A DNA stretch of 51,347 nucleotides from Funneliformis mosseae (taxonomy: Eukaryota > Glomeromycota > Glomeromycetes > Glomerales > Glomeraceae): the NCBI GenBank assembly GCA_910592005.1, contig CAJVPP010000079.1, positions 1-51,347 on the forward strand, written 5' to 3'. The notes below the pieces were generated by a model. The model worked only from the letters and a program-made list of their open reading frames with translations. It made no database searches and had not been told where the DNA came from. Position numbers and translations under genes: made by a program. Of this stretch, positions 31,992-44,494 are shown one piece after another (the stretch's first letter is position 1; every line of letters begins with the position of its first letter).

Positions 31992-33248
31992 ATGGATAAT
32001 TCAGATGCAGGGGTATTATGTATATCACAACCTTCATATGAGAAAGCAATCATTCCTGCAAATCCAAATGTTTTATGTCTGTTGATCCGTGAACTCGTTC
32101 GTTCTTAGGTAAAGATTAGAATAATCAACCCATTTACATTTTTATACCTGAAGCCATATTGAGGCGCAGCACGCAGGCATTTTGGCTTAGGCATGCAAAT
32201 GTCTAAGCCTTCACGTAACAAGAACTATGTTCTATCATCGCGTATCACTTTCTTTAATCGAAAACAACCGAAAACTATAAAGAAATAAAAATCAGATATT
32301 TCGAGAATAAAATATTTCTCATGTTTTTAACAATTTGCAGAATTCTTTTGGGAATATTACTAGGAATTCCATTAATTATTTTACTATTCGTATGTCCTGC
32401 ACTAGGTCGGTCAATCTTTTCTTTTGTTTTTATCCTTTCATGCCATTTCGTAGATTATCGATGTACAGTATATGTTTTCTTAAAATTTTACTAGAGATTA
32501 CCAAGATCATATTCTTTACACAAACTAACGATGAGTTGTCTTTGTACTTTGCTCTCGAGTTTACGTAAGTTCATACAATTTAAATGATTTTCATTATTGA
32601 CGCTCAAAAATTAATTTAAAAGCATTTTGATTATTCAGGTATTTAATTCTGACGTTATTCGGTCCACGTAAGATTGATATTTTAAATAAACCATTGATTT
32701 ATGGGTTTTATTTCTGACTTTGAATTTTTTTTTCAGTCCTATTAATTGGTCTTATCATAGCAAAATGTTGTTCTGATGTTTCGATATCGAGATATGGATT
32801 ACAAAAAATTTTAATGTATTTATCATTGTCATGTTAATAGTTGAAATCAAGTACCTTTATTAATCTCATTTTAAATAATAGGTGGTTAGTTTTACTGTGG
32901 ATAATCATTGCAGGTAAATTATCAATGAAATTTTTTCTCTTTTTTTTTTCTCTTTTTATTTTCTTTTTCTTTTAGAAAAAAAAAGGGGGTTAATCCAAAC
33001 ACGTGTCACACTTTACAGTCTTATACACACATTATACATGGTATGAGATCGGTTATATTCCATTTTATTGTCCGGCAACATACGATTATATGTCTTCTAA
33101 AGTTAGAATAGCTTGTCAGATAAGAATTTCTAATTTAATATCAATGTGGTCCTTTCTTGCTCTATCAATGCTTTGGGTACAACTAATGTATGCTGGTTGG
33201 ATTGACGAAAATTTGGACATTACTTATAAATTAGTAGGCGAACCTTAA
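31992..33248 (+). CDS. Small multi-pass membrane protein, function unknown (5' exons uncertain)
   Basis: The 3' part is well supported. A segment ending at 32564 (LEITKIIFFTQTNDELSLYF) joins 32639-32667, 32737-32815, 32882-32913 and 33019-33248 through GT-AG introns in a single frame, ending LVGEP-stop. The product has about five hydrophobic segments, among them LILTLFGPLLLIGLIIAKCC, LMWLVLLWIIIA and SMWSFLALSMLWVQLM. A likely first exon at 31992 (MDNSDAGVLCISQPSYEK) reaches a stop unless spliced. The middle exon near 32338 reads as a fine transmembrane helix (LLGILLGIPLIILLFVCPA) in one frame, but canonical splicing favours another frame, so the 5' structure is open. No known family is recognised. 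Confidence 0.55.
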
Positions 33249-33422
33249 TAAAAAATATTTCTTACTATATTTGTTAAATGTACGGTCGATCATTACGCAT
33301 ATTTATTTGTATTATTTTGTGCAGATCACGAATTACATATATAAACGTTTTTTTCCACTATCTACAATTTTTTTTTTTTATAAAAAAAAAATAAAAATTA
33401 AAGAACCTTACAATAAAAATAC

Positions 33423-35502
33423 ATGGAGGCAAATTCTGAAAATTCTCAAAGATTGAATGTGATGCACAATACTGCATCAATTCCTCAGGACTATGATCTT
33501 CATTCCATCAAAAGTGACCTTTCTAAAGCTATTAGCTTCAAATCTTCACATTCGAATAATAATTCTTCAAGTGATACCGCACCATTAAGAGTTTTAAAAC
33601 AAATACAAGGAGATGAAGAGTATATGATTGAGTTGGAGTTAAATCAAGGTGGTAACAATATGCGATGTTATACTTACGAGGAAGAAGTTCCGGAATTGCC
33701 GGATGATTTGGTCGTTGGGAATGAAAATAATTCTGGCTCAAAGGAACGTGGCTTGCATAGCAAACAAGCCTCAGAGCAAGTATTGATTTTTAATCCCTTT
33801 TTTTTTTCTTTTTTTGTAAAATATTAATTCTAATTACTTTCCTTTAGAAAACTCGTCGAAGTTGTCAATAACATACTTGCAGAACACCGTAAACATAATC
33901 TGACTTCGACTTGTAAATATTTTTTTTTTTTACAAATAAATCTTTTTATTTATCAAAAAGCGAATGAGTTGCTTTAACTAGATTTATTCGAATTTTAATC
34001 TTAGATATTAAAGAAATCGGTCCCGATTTATTTCTCACGATCTTATCAATGGTCCTTTTGTTTGCCTTTTGCATTTATGGAATGTTAAAAAGCGAAATAT
34101 ATCAAATTCGTTTCACCACAACTTTGATTGAAGCAATTTTGATATTATTGATATGTATATTTAATGTATTTATCTATATTAAGGAGAAACAACTGGGGTT
34201 AAACGAGATTCATGAACGTGCCCAACATATAGTAGATCAACTGAAGCAGAGTGACATGAACACTATGCAGGTACATCACATTCGCATGAATGATTTTATT
34301 GATCTATCGATCTATTGATTCATATTTATATTTATATAGAACATTAAAATTCCATTCGTTCCTTCACTCACGGTAGCAAAAGTCGTCCGTGATGGAGTTG
34401 TTCGTAGTTTCCCTACGACTTTATTAGTAGAAGGTGACGTTGTTGAAATGTTATATGGTGACGTGGCACCATGTAAGATGATGTTAATACAAAAGGGACC
34501 CCCCTCGAATGTGTCGTCTAATAATATCTTGGAAGCTAGTCATGTATTTAAACCGTCATTTTTCAATGATATGACATCAAAAGAAGTATGGGAACAACAT
34601 GTTCAAAATAGGGGAAGATATCAATTTGTTCTCTTGGAAACTCCTTGGGCAAACAGTTTGAAAGCTGCATTGGTTCAAGACAGACCTGCTACAATTATTT
34701 ATAAACAAGCAGATGTTTTACGAAAATTCTTTTATCGAATACTTATCATTGTGCTTGGACTGGCTGTTGGGATCAACCTTTTAAGGTTTATCTTAAAAGA
34801 GGCTATCTCAGAAAATGGACATTTGGATCAAGCTTTTGAACTTTTGGTGGTGTTTCCTATTTATGCTATACTCCCAATAATACCATTGCCTTTTCCTACG
34901 CTTTGGCTGATTGTTCGTAGTTTTGCGAACGCTACGCTGCTTGTATTATTTGAAACTTTACAAATTTCGGATACCGGATATGAAGATGATGATGAAGTGG
35001 ATGAATTTGATGCTGAGGCCCCTCCACCAACAAAAAATGTGCACATTGACAGCGGTATTCATAGCTTTGATCCTTGTACTTTGTCTGATCGCTTGTATAT
35101 TTTTAACTAATTAATCAATTATTAGGTGCGTTATGGAATAAGTTCAGATATTTACTCACGAAATGGGATGGAACGTCACTAACAAGATCAACGAATTTGT
35201 TCGAGTCGCTTGGAAGCACTACAATTATTTGTTCAATTGATCGAGAAGGGACAATTTCATCTGTAAATATTAATTTCGCTTTAAGATAAAAAAGTTTCTC
35301 AAGTTTTGATTTACTCATCACTTAAACATCCGAATTCCATAGCCGTTTGCCTCGGTTGATCAAATATATTTCCCTAAAGCTAATGAAGATCCTACCCTAC
35401 TTGATATCGCTGAAGATCCTAGCACCGAATTTGGTGTTAAATTTGAAGATCAAGATTGGAATCAGCATTTATCGTATATCTTTACTTTGAAAATTTTAAA
35501 AT

Positions 35503-35544
<42 letters not shown>

Positions 35545-38500
35545 TAAAAAAAAACTTTTAAATATAATTTCAGTCGGTTAAAACCTTTGGGACTCAATCT
35601 TCTATTAAACACTAATTGTGGTGTTTTAAGAGGTCGAAAACGCGAACATCAGCATCGTAAATATTCAAGTTTTTGCATTAATGCAAAGACAAAGCCAGCA
35701 CGACAATGTAAGTCGAACTAAGTTTTTTATTGAAGTTCCTGTCATTCATTATTCAGCATCTAAACGTTAAATTTTCATCTTTAGCGTGTTTGTGTCGCCT
35801 AGGTAGAGAAATTGGCTTTACGGATGATGCGCTAAATGCATTTGCAAAGAAAAAAGAGATTTTTACCATTGCCCCATGTCATCCTTCATTACAGGAACGA
35901 ATTAGAAATGACCAGTGGGAAGTGCCCAGTATGGTTTCGTCTATTTATGAAGAAGAAGGACAAAGTATACATTTATTCTTAAATTTTCACGAAATAATTT
36001 TTCATATCTTAACTTTATTTGTTTTTCAGGCGGATATCAATTGCTTTCTGATGGCAACACTGAAATTATACTTGATAACTGTTCTGATTATTGGGATGGT
36101 CAAAGATTACAAGCCATGAGCGAAGAGGTGAAATATAGCACCTTGTAATGAAACTTTATCCTATTAGATATTTTCTTTTGCTAACATAAATTTGATTCGT
36201 ATTTTCTAGATTGAGAATAAGATTTATGATTTTTATGAGAATTCCGTAATAAATGATATGCAATGTATCGCATACGCGTATCGACCTATAAATGTTGAAA
36301 ATCTCAAAAGAATTCCATTTTTGATGGATTCCCCTAATGATTCAATTGGAAGCTACATTGTTTTACCATGCCCTCCTGAAATCGATCAAATAGTTGAGGA
36401 AGAAGAAAATGATGATCGTGACCTTTCTTTATCACAGAAAGTTAGGCTTAAAAGATTGAAGGCCGATCAGTTGGAAGCTAAGCTGCATGATTTTTTGTTT
36501 GATGAGAGTACACTTACGTTACAAGACGAGGAGACATTTTATCATGAAGTTATTCAGGGGCAGATTTTTCTGGCGATGGCCACACTTTGTCACCAGCCTA
36601 AATTGGTATTGTTAAAAAAAAAAAAAAAAATTACGTATTTCGTAAAATTTTAATTATTTTAGTAAAACAACCATTATTAATTATGCATTTGAAAAACTTT
36701 TATTCTTAGGATGTGTGCAATTTTATTGAGGATCTAAATTCTGCTGGCATCCGGTTTGTTTACTTTTCACCAACAGCTGAGAGGGAAAGCAAAGGTTCGA
36801 ACAGGATAATTTTAGATAATTTCTTTTGATCTAGCGCGTTCTTGACTCCCCCCCCCCCCCCTTTTTTAATTTTTTTCCCCTAGCTTATGGTGAACGACTT
36901 GGACTTGAAACGGATTGGAACAGCTGTATACTTTTATCATCGCCAGGTGATGAAAATTCATTCGGTGACGGGTATTTAGAATCTCATGATATTAAAGCAC
37001 GACTTCCTCGTGGAATAGATAACATAAGAGAACATCTCGAAGAGGTGGACGATATTCCATTACACGTGTCGTTATTTGCAGAATGCGCTCCCGAGACGAC
37101 ACGTGAGATGATCAAAATATTTCAAAATTATGGAGAAGTTGTTTGTTGCATTGGAAGTGCATTAAATGCTTCAAATACTCATGCCTTTGCAGTTGTGCGT
37201 GTTTTTCATTTTTCAGAAATATTTCGAAGTTCTGTTCACTAAACGTTCATTCCTAACAAAGTCAAACTTCTTTTTAATAGGCAGACGTGAGTGTCGCTAT
37301 GGAGCCGACTCACACTAGAGCACAAACAAGAAACGGGTTATGTCATTATAATGGAAATATGGATAAAGGACAATCTCCAATGGCCCTTGGCGCTGCCTTT
37401 ACCACTTTACCATGTGGGTTATTCATGCACTATGATACTAGCCTGTATGCATTAACTGACGTTATAAGAGAAGCCAGAAGATTAATCAACTGCCTGAGAA
37501 TGGTATATACGTTTAACAATGTATTTTATAAATTTTACTTGTCAATATTATACTATAAATCATCATCATCATCATCATTAGGGAATCGCATTTATGCTCG
37601 GAACTTATTTATCAATATCCTTGCTCTTGTTATTCTCGTACATTTTATTTCTTCCACCTGCACTTACTGGATATCATATATTATGGATTACTTGGATAAT
37701 TTCTCCTATATTAGCGTTTTCTTTTCTATTTAATCCACATGAAGCGGATACTATGACAACTATGACAGGTTGGTCATTGTAATTGTTCTTTCGTTGTGCG
37801 GACCACTCAATTTCTCAAATTTATTTATTTTTTTTTTTTTAAAGTCAAGAACATAGAACATCTCAAAGATTTGAATAGATTTTTGGTATATTGGTTCTTG
37901 AGGTTCATTTTACCTGTATTAATGTGTGTCACGGTTTTTTCCGGGTATGTACGTTAAATTAATATTTATTTTTTCGTATTTCAACATCTTTATATCACTT
38001 TTAACTATACAAATTCTTTTTTTTTATCAATAATAGATGCTTATACTTTTTAAATCATACGTTACATAATGATCCGGGTGAATCTAAAATATTTGGGTCT
38101 TATGGAAGAGACGGGTGGTTGAGATGGAAAAATGAGCAGCAGTGGGTTGTGTTGTATTCGCAGAACTGCACATTATTCATATTCGTGTGGTATATTAGTA
38201 AGTAATACGTGATATATATGGTTTGTTTATATGAATGACTTTTAATTGTTGAACATTTTCCAGTTATGTTATCATCCACATTTGTTCATCGAACGTTATC
38301 TTTACGACAATTTCCTCCGTTTAAGAATAAAATTTGGATACTTTCTGTGATAATAAGGTAACTCGTAATTTTAAAATTCTTAAGAAAAAAAAAAAAAAAA
38401 GATAAATCTGTAACCTATTTTTATTATTATTAGTTTGATGCTTCAAGCGATTTTCACTACCATATCATTAGCACCAGGACCACTTTCAACGCTTAAAAAT

Positions 38501-38659
38501 ATTCCATATTATGTTTATCTCATCGGATTCTTATCACCTATAGTTTTCATACCAATACAAGAATTGGTGAAAATACATGATAGAAAAGAATACACCAGAT
38601 TTCAAAAGAGATCCAAATTGGAATTTAACACCAAATTGGGCATGCATTCTCCTGTATAG
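33423..38659 (+). CDS. TMEM94-like P-type ATPase relative, 18 exons
   Basis: Eighteen exons (33423-33779, 33848-33912, 34005-34270, 34340-35054, 35126-35262, 35343-35473, 35574-35707, 35785-35964, 36030-36127, 36210-36605, 36710-36794, 36884-37194, 37281-37502, 37579-37768, 37845-37944, 38037-38197, 38264-38357, 38434-38659) encode about 1288 residues. The actuator-like part has LVEGDVVEMLYGDVAPCKM. The phosphorylation-site position reads SIDREGTIS where P-type ATPases have DKTGT. The hinge is VCCIGSALNASNTHAF, followed by ADVSVAME, where ATPases have GDGVNDAPAL. Helix pairs lie near residues 145-190 and 320-380, and about six follow at the C-terminus. Human TMEM94 is reported as an ER Mg2+ transporter, so an endomembrane cation role is inferred. 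With canonical splicing the exon 1/2 junction is one base out of frame. Confidence 0.88.
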
Positions 38660-39289
38660 TATGAAATAAAACCTGATTGTAAAAAAAAAAAAAATATTTA
38701 TTTATTTTGAAAGTTAGGAATTTTGTAATTTAGATGTGTAAAATATCTTGTAATGTAGTTGCAATTTTTTTTTTTTTTTTTTTTTTGATCATTGCAAATG
38801 TAATAAATAAGTAAATAAGCATTTGTAGAATTATGCATTTATTTCAATTTTTAATTAATAGACTACCCAAAATATTTTCAAATCACTGAATTTACAAATA
38901 TGGTCTTGATACATCAGTTCACATTTTCAAGTGGATTTCAGAATTTTTGGACGGAGTGAATATTTTATATTATTAAGAATTCTTTAATACATACCGTAAT
39001 ATGACACTTTATGAAATACAGATTTATTTTCTTTAAAATTATTAGATGAACTTTTTTACCAATTCAAAGCAGCATAATGTTTTTTTTAATTTTTTCCCGT
39101 TAGAATCATAAAACATTTTATATGATTTTATTCACATTTGCTGATAATTGCGAATTACAAACTTTATTTATTTCCACATTTAAAGAGATTGAATTTGTGT
39201 GATAGATAAATTATATTTTCAAGAAATACTTATTGTACAGTAAAATATAATAAAATATATATATTTAATATTTTATCGCGAATCCACAA
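38660..39289. other. Convergent 3' intergenic region
   Basis: This lies between the stop codons of the TMEM94-like gene and the kinase. Poly-A and poly-T runs occur near 38685 and 38768-38786, and AATAAA-like words near 38801 and 39251 could serve as polyadenylation signals. There is no gene. Confidence 0.4.
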
Positions 39290-40654
39290 TCATATTCTTA
39301 GATTATCCAAGGAATCGCTGTATTAAAATGATAGAATAAGAATAAATCAAATTAAATAAATATTACGAAGAAAAGTTAAATATTTACCAAGTCATTATCA
39401 ATCTGCTAGTATATATAGCTTGAGGATGATTCACTTGTTTTTCAGCAGATGATAAAACATCATCATAACCTTTTAATTTGTCTATAATTTCATCCTTCAA
39501 ACTTTCAACAACACCTTTATTGTCTTTCCACCAAGCGGATGATAATTCATATAATTCTTTAGAAGTTTTTCTCTTGGAAGGAATTTGATCCCAACAACTT
39601 TCCATCATCTCAAGATAAAAATTAGGTATTTCTTTGTTAAATTTAGGACGAATACCATTGCATATGTCTATCGTTAAGAGATGATCATGGGCTACACCTT
39701 GAAATGGTTGACAATTAGTAGCAATCAAATACATTGCCATTCCTAAACCATAAATATCGGCAGCTTGTGTGTACGGTTTTTTATTTAATACCTCCGGAGG
39801 TAAGTAAGGCATAACTCCATAAATTTCATTATCTAATCCCTGTTCATTTAACGGACCACTTAATCCCAAATCAGAGATACACGAATGTCTGGAAGAAAAT
39901 TCTCTCATCAAGAGGTTACCAGAATGGAAATCTCGATGAATTAATCCTTTCTCGTGAATGGTATAAAGACCCTTGATTATGTAATGAAGCAGATATAATT
40001 TATCCGCCCATTTATGCTTGTTGTAATTTTCTGTTAACCATTCATGCAGATTTCCTCCGCACATCAATTCGAGAACCATGATATATTCCTTTGTTTGTGG
40101 ATCCTGTGAAATCCCATAACATCTAAGCAATCCCTTGTTATAATCATAAATTGGATAATTTCTAACCTATTAAAATAATATTTAATACGTGTGGTGGTAC
40201 TTTGATAAATTTTCGTTAAATTTACCTCGTTTAAGAATGCTTCGGTCAAATCGTTTGTACCATGCAAACGTTTTAAAGCAACCATGTCTTCATACCGTTC
40301 ACATATACGATAGACTTCATTGTAAACCTTTAAAGAATTTTTCCAAATTGCGGAATAAATTGTGGCGAATCCACCTCTCCCGATTTGCTGTATATCCCTA
40401 AAATTTTCATAAGGTATCCACTCAAAAAATTCATACGGACTTCTCGCCATTTGCTGTTCTTTCTTAATGAAATCATCAATTTCCTTAACCCCACTCCAAG
40501 TACATTCATTTTCTTGTATGTATTTTATTGAGCATTTCTTACACCAACGGATTTTTACGAACTCGCTCTCTTCCGCATGAGAATAAGGATTTTTACAATT
40601 TATACACAGTTCTCCTTTTTCATTTTTTTCATTAAATAAAATTTCAGACTCCAT
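39290..40654 (-). CDS. Protein kinase with N-terminal Cys-pair module, DLG type
   Basis: Exons 40654-40226, 40166-39388 and 39317-39290 give 411 residues. If the last intron is not removed, the frame stops at 39384 instead. The N-terminus holds two Cys pairs (CINCKNP and WCKKC, residues about 17-40) that may bind zinc. The kinase domain has the glycine loop GRGGFATIYSA, the VAIK-equivalent MVALKRL, HRDFHSGNLL as catalytic loop, SDLGLSG where DFG is usual, and PPEVL as the APE equivalent. All residues needed for catalysis appear present. HRDxHSGN and DLG are hallmarks of the large kinase family expanded in Glomeromycotina, often linked to Sel1 repeats; none follow here. The C-terminus (IYTSRLIMT, then DSLDN) matches that family's tail. 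Substrates are unknown. Confidence 0.88.
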
Positions 40655-40691
40655 TTGGCAGATTTATGAAAATTAATGTAACTGGAATCAT

Positions 40692-40701
40692 CTTTATATT
40701 T
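40692..40701 (-). promoter_or_regulatory. TATA-like element of the kinase gene
   Basis: The reverse strand reads AATATAAAGATG about 40 bases upstream of the start at 40654. It is the only TATA-like word at a suitable distance. Support is by position only. Confidence 0.3.
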
Positions 40702-42309
40702 TGGTAAAATGTTGCACAATTTTAAAACTCGTAATACATACCAATCCGCAACAATTATAACGAGATCGATAATAAATCGAAATCAAAAAGTCACTTCCTT
40801 TTATCTTCCTTTAGGACATATATTATCTGAAATCGGCAGCAACGTCGGCATTTGAATTGATCCATTAGTCAATAACTAGAATTAGAACCAGTCATCCAGT
40901 TATTATAGTCAATTTAGCAATTATACTGGTTATGTTTCATCCAAAGTTTTTAAAATAATTCGTAAAATCCTCTGATAATATATATTATATTGTTAATGTT
41001 ATTCATTTTATTTCCTTCGGTAGAATTTTTGTTAATTTATCAAATGATTTATTACAAAACGCTATTTTTGCTTAAATATCGGAATGAATTTATAATTAAT
41101 CTGAAAATTTTCATTCTAAAAAAGTATTGCTCATATTTTCATTAAACTTACATCTACATTCCTAGCAAATCATAAAATAAATTTATTAAAGAATTCTGAT
41201 AATTTAAAATTACTAGAGATTTAAACTCTTAAAATTTTAATTCGTAATTATTTATCAGACTGTTTATATTATTTTGAATTTTTTATTACTTTACTTTTTA
41301 CTTTTTTAAAAAAAAAAAATAACCATCAGTATAAATTTTAGGAGTTCAAATTTCGGTTTGTACTTGGCGCAGCAAATTCGGACATATCAGATACTGATAT
41401 ATTTATGTAATTTTTTAAAAAAAAAAAATAATTTTTTTTTAATCGTAAGTTTTTTTTTATAATTATCTATATTAGATTTAAATCAACAAAATTTTCGTTT
41501 AAAAAAAAATTAATTAATATTGATAAGCAGTTTCGGGGAGATTATTAGTTAAAAAATGTTTTCTGATTCCCTAGCAAATGTTATATTCACATTTACTATA
41601 AATTTAAACTCAAATAAAATTTTAACAATAATTTGTAATTTAATTTCTTCAATGTTTTATTTTCTTTTATAAAGTATCTTTAGACATTAATTTCTTATCT
41701 TTAATTTAAATATTGCATTTATTACAAAATTCATGAAAAAAAAATGCATGAAAAAGAATATTTCTAATTAATTTATTATCAATAGTATATAAACTTATTT
41801 AAGGATTGACTTAGAATAAAAATTATCTTTTATTTTATTTTTTTTTTTATACATTATTATAAAACTTTATATAAAAATTAAATTAATATAAACTTTATTA
41901 TTATATAAAATAATACTCAATTTTAATTTATATATTTAAATGATTAGAATACAAAATAAAATGTTTTGTATAAATCTTTGAACTTTAATAATAAATAAAT
42001 AATAAAATTGTTTGCTTGTTTTATTTTAAAAATAGCTTTTAAATTTTAATAAATTTTTATTTTAATTTTAATTTTTTAAATGATTATTAAAAATTTATCT
42101 TTCAAAATAATAAATCAAAATTGTTTTAAATTAAAAATAAAATAAAATAAAAATTTGTAAAATTAAATTAAAAAAACTAAATATTATAAAATAATTTAAA
42201 TTTCTATAATTATCATTCAAATATAATTATTTTTTTAATATTTATTTCTGAAAAAATAAAATATTAATAAAATAAACTATATAAAAGATATTTGCTATTA
42301 AAATCTAAT
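40702..42309. other. AT-rich intergenic region without a gene
   Basis: A+T content rises steadily towards the right, and the last 700 bases are almost purely A and T. I see no open frame, RNA gene or element end. Confidence 0.45.
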
Positions 42310-42311
42310 TA

Positions 42312-43943
42312 CCGTATCCTTCTGATTTTAAGCACCACTTTTTTGAGAGAAAACTTTTACTAAAGTTTGGGATGGTGCTTAAATTCAGAAGTTTTTTTTA
42401 ATTTTTTTTTTTGTGCTTCGAAAAAATTTTGTACTACATAAATTTATATAAATTCAATTTTACCCCTATTTTACGTACATTTTTTTCATATGCAATACCA
42501 AAAATTCAAAGGTTATCATATTTTGCTAGTGAAAAGCTTGAGATTTTGCAATATACAAAAATTCATGGTCAAAGAACAGCTGCATGTCATTTTTCTATTG
42601 ATCATTCATTGATTTCATATTAGAAAAAATAGGGAGATAAACTCAAGTCAGCAAAAGGAAAAAATCAACGTATTGACACAGGAAGAAAAGCACAATATCC
42701 CAAAGCTGAAACTAGTTTAAAAATATGGCTTATAGAATTTCAAAAAGATGGTATTGCAGTGATTTCTAAAATGGTTAAAATTTATATGAAAGAAATTTTA
42801 ATAAAAGAGTTTACTCATGTTTATCCAAATAGTGAAAATTTTCTTACTTCAGAATGTTAGTTTTATGGTTTTCTTAAAAGGAATGGATTTTTTCTGCAAC
42901 GTAAAACAAAAATTGGCCAAAAACTTCCTGCTTATTTTAATGACAAACTTTTGGAGTTTTAGCAGTTTATTATTAAAAAATAAAAATAATTTGAATATAA
43001 ACTTTGTGAAATTGAAAACATGGATGAAACTCCTGTTTATTTTGATATGGTTAAAAACTTAACTATAGAAAATCATGGTGCTAAAATTGTGCAAATTCGA
43101 ACAACTGGAAATGAAAAAAATCAGTTTACATGTATTCTTACAGTTTTTGCAGATAGTACAAAATTATCACCAATTGTCATTTTTAAAGGTAAGCAAATGT
43201 CAAAGAATTTACCTTCTGGAATTATTGTATTGATGCATCCAAAAGGATTGATGGATGAATCTGGAATAAAAACCTGGTTTGATAAGGTTTGGAAAAAAAG
43301 GTCATGAGGAAATAGAATCAATAAACAAAGATCTTTTCTTGTTATGGATAGTTTTGAAGGTCATAAGACGGATGCTATAAAAAAATTGCATTCGATGAAA
43401 ATACTGATTTGGCAATCATTCCTGGTGGTCTCACTTCTATTATTCAGCCATTTGATGTTCGTTTTAATAAGCCATTTAAAGATAAACTTCATGAAAAGTG
43501 GAAAATTTGGATGAGTTCAGGTCAATTTTCTTATACTAAAGGTGGGAATTTAAGAAAGCCTGAATATAATATTATTTGCAAATAAATACTTGAGTCATAA
43601 GCAGAAATTCTAAAAAAATGATTGTAAAGTTATTTAAAAAATGCGGTATTAGTAACGCAATAGATAGATCAGAAGATGATTTGTTTGGACAAGATGAAAA
43701 AGAAGAGGAAATTGATAAAAATGAAAGAGAAGTTATAGATATAAATAGTGATTCAGCTGATGAATTAAATGAATTAGAAGATGATGATAAATTGTAAAAT
43801 AAAATTTTATTTTGAAATAAAATATGAAATATAATAAAATTTTTTAAAATTTGAGTGGTACTTATTTTTGTTTTTCAAGTTTTTGTGCTGAAATTTGAGG
43901 TGATGCTTAAAATTGGGTGGTGCTTAAAATTGGAAGGATACGG
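42312..43943 (+). mobile_element. Pogo-family transposon with TIRs and TA duplication
   Basis: Ends CCGTATCCTTCTGATTTTAA (left) and CCGTATCCTTCCAATTTTAA (right, inverted), both continuing GCACCAC, are flanked by TA at 42310-42311 and 43944-43945. Extra copies of the GGTGCTTAAAATT word lie just inside each end: inverted at about 42370-42392 on the left and tandem at about 43900-43933 on the right. They look like transposase-binding sites. The 1632-bp body contains a decayed transposase. Confidence 0.85.
42411..43797 (+). pseudogene. Pogo-type transposase relic (CENP-B-like HTH plus DDE_1)
   Basis: The N-terminal HTH is legible as SEKLEILQYTKIHGQRTAAC (42525-42590). The second, CENP-B-like HTH follows after a stop (GRKAQYPKAETSLKIWLIEF, near 42685). 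The catalytic domain begins NMDETPVYFDMVKN at 43020, with IRTTGNEKNQFTCILTVFAD and SPIVIFKGKQ. The second Asp lies in VMDSFEGHKTDA (about 43340-43375). After a frameshift comes IIPGGLTSIIQPFDVRFNKP, and the gene ends in an acidic tail (SDDLFGQDEKEEE-like, DSADELNELEDDD) at 43797. Stops and two or more shifts inactivate it. Confidence 0.8.
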
Positions 43944-43945
43944 TA

Positions 43946-44494
43946 TATATATAACAAATTTTATTATTTTTAAATTTTAATTTTAATAAACTATTTATAT
44001 GACAATTAAATATTAACTTAATTTATAGCCATTTGATTATTAAATATATTGCTAAATATTTCTGAAAATAATATTTTTAAATAATTAATATGATTATTAT
44101 TGATTTATATAATATGTTTTTATAAATAATGTAGCATAATTTTTAATAAAATGAAAAATAATAATTCATAAAAAAACTTATTAAAAAAAGAATAAAGTAT
44201 TTATTATTAATAGCTTATTTAATAATTATTATAAAATTTTAGTAATTAGTATTAATTTAAAAATATTATAATCTACTATAAAAAAATATAAAAATTTTAT
44301 CATTAAAAATTCAATATAATAAAAAGTTAATAAGATGAGTTAGTAAATAATTATAATAACTAAAAAATGGAAATCATTTTAAATTTAAAGCAAATTTTTT
44401 ATTTAAAATCAAAAATATAAATAAATTAATTTTTATTTTTTTTTATTTACTGGATCTTATTGTATATGTTGAAACTGGTAGAAACTGACAGACC
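43946..44494. other. AT-rich sequence without a gene
   Basis: This is low-complexity A/T sequence between the pogo element and the presumed LTR of the next Gypsy element. Nothing recognisable is present. Confidence 0.45.

Noticed and set aside
36849..36862. Run of C bases inside an AT-rich intron
   Set aside because: It is a simple homopolymer in an intron of the TMEM94-like gene with no sign of function.
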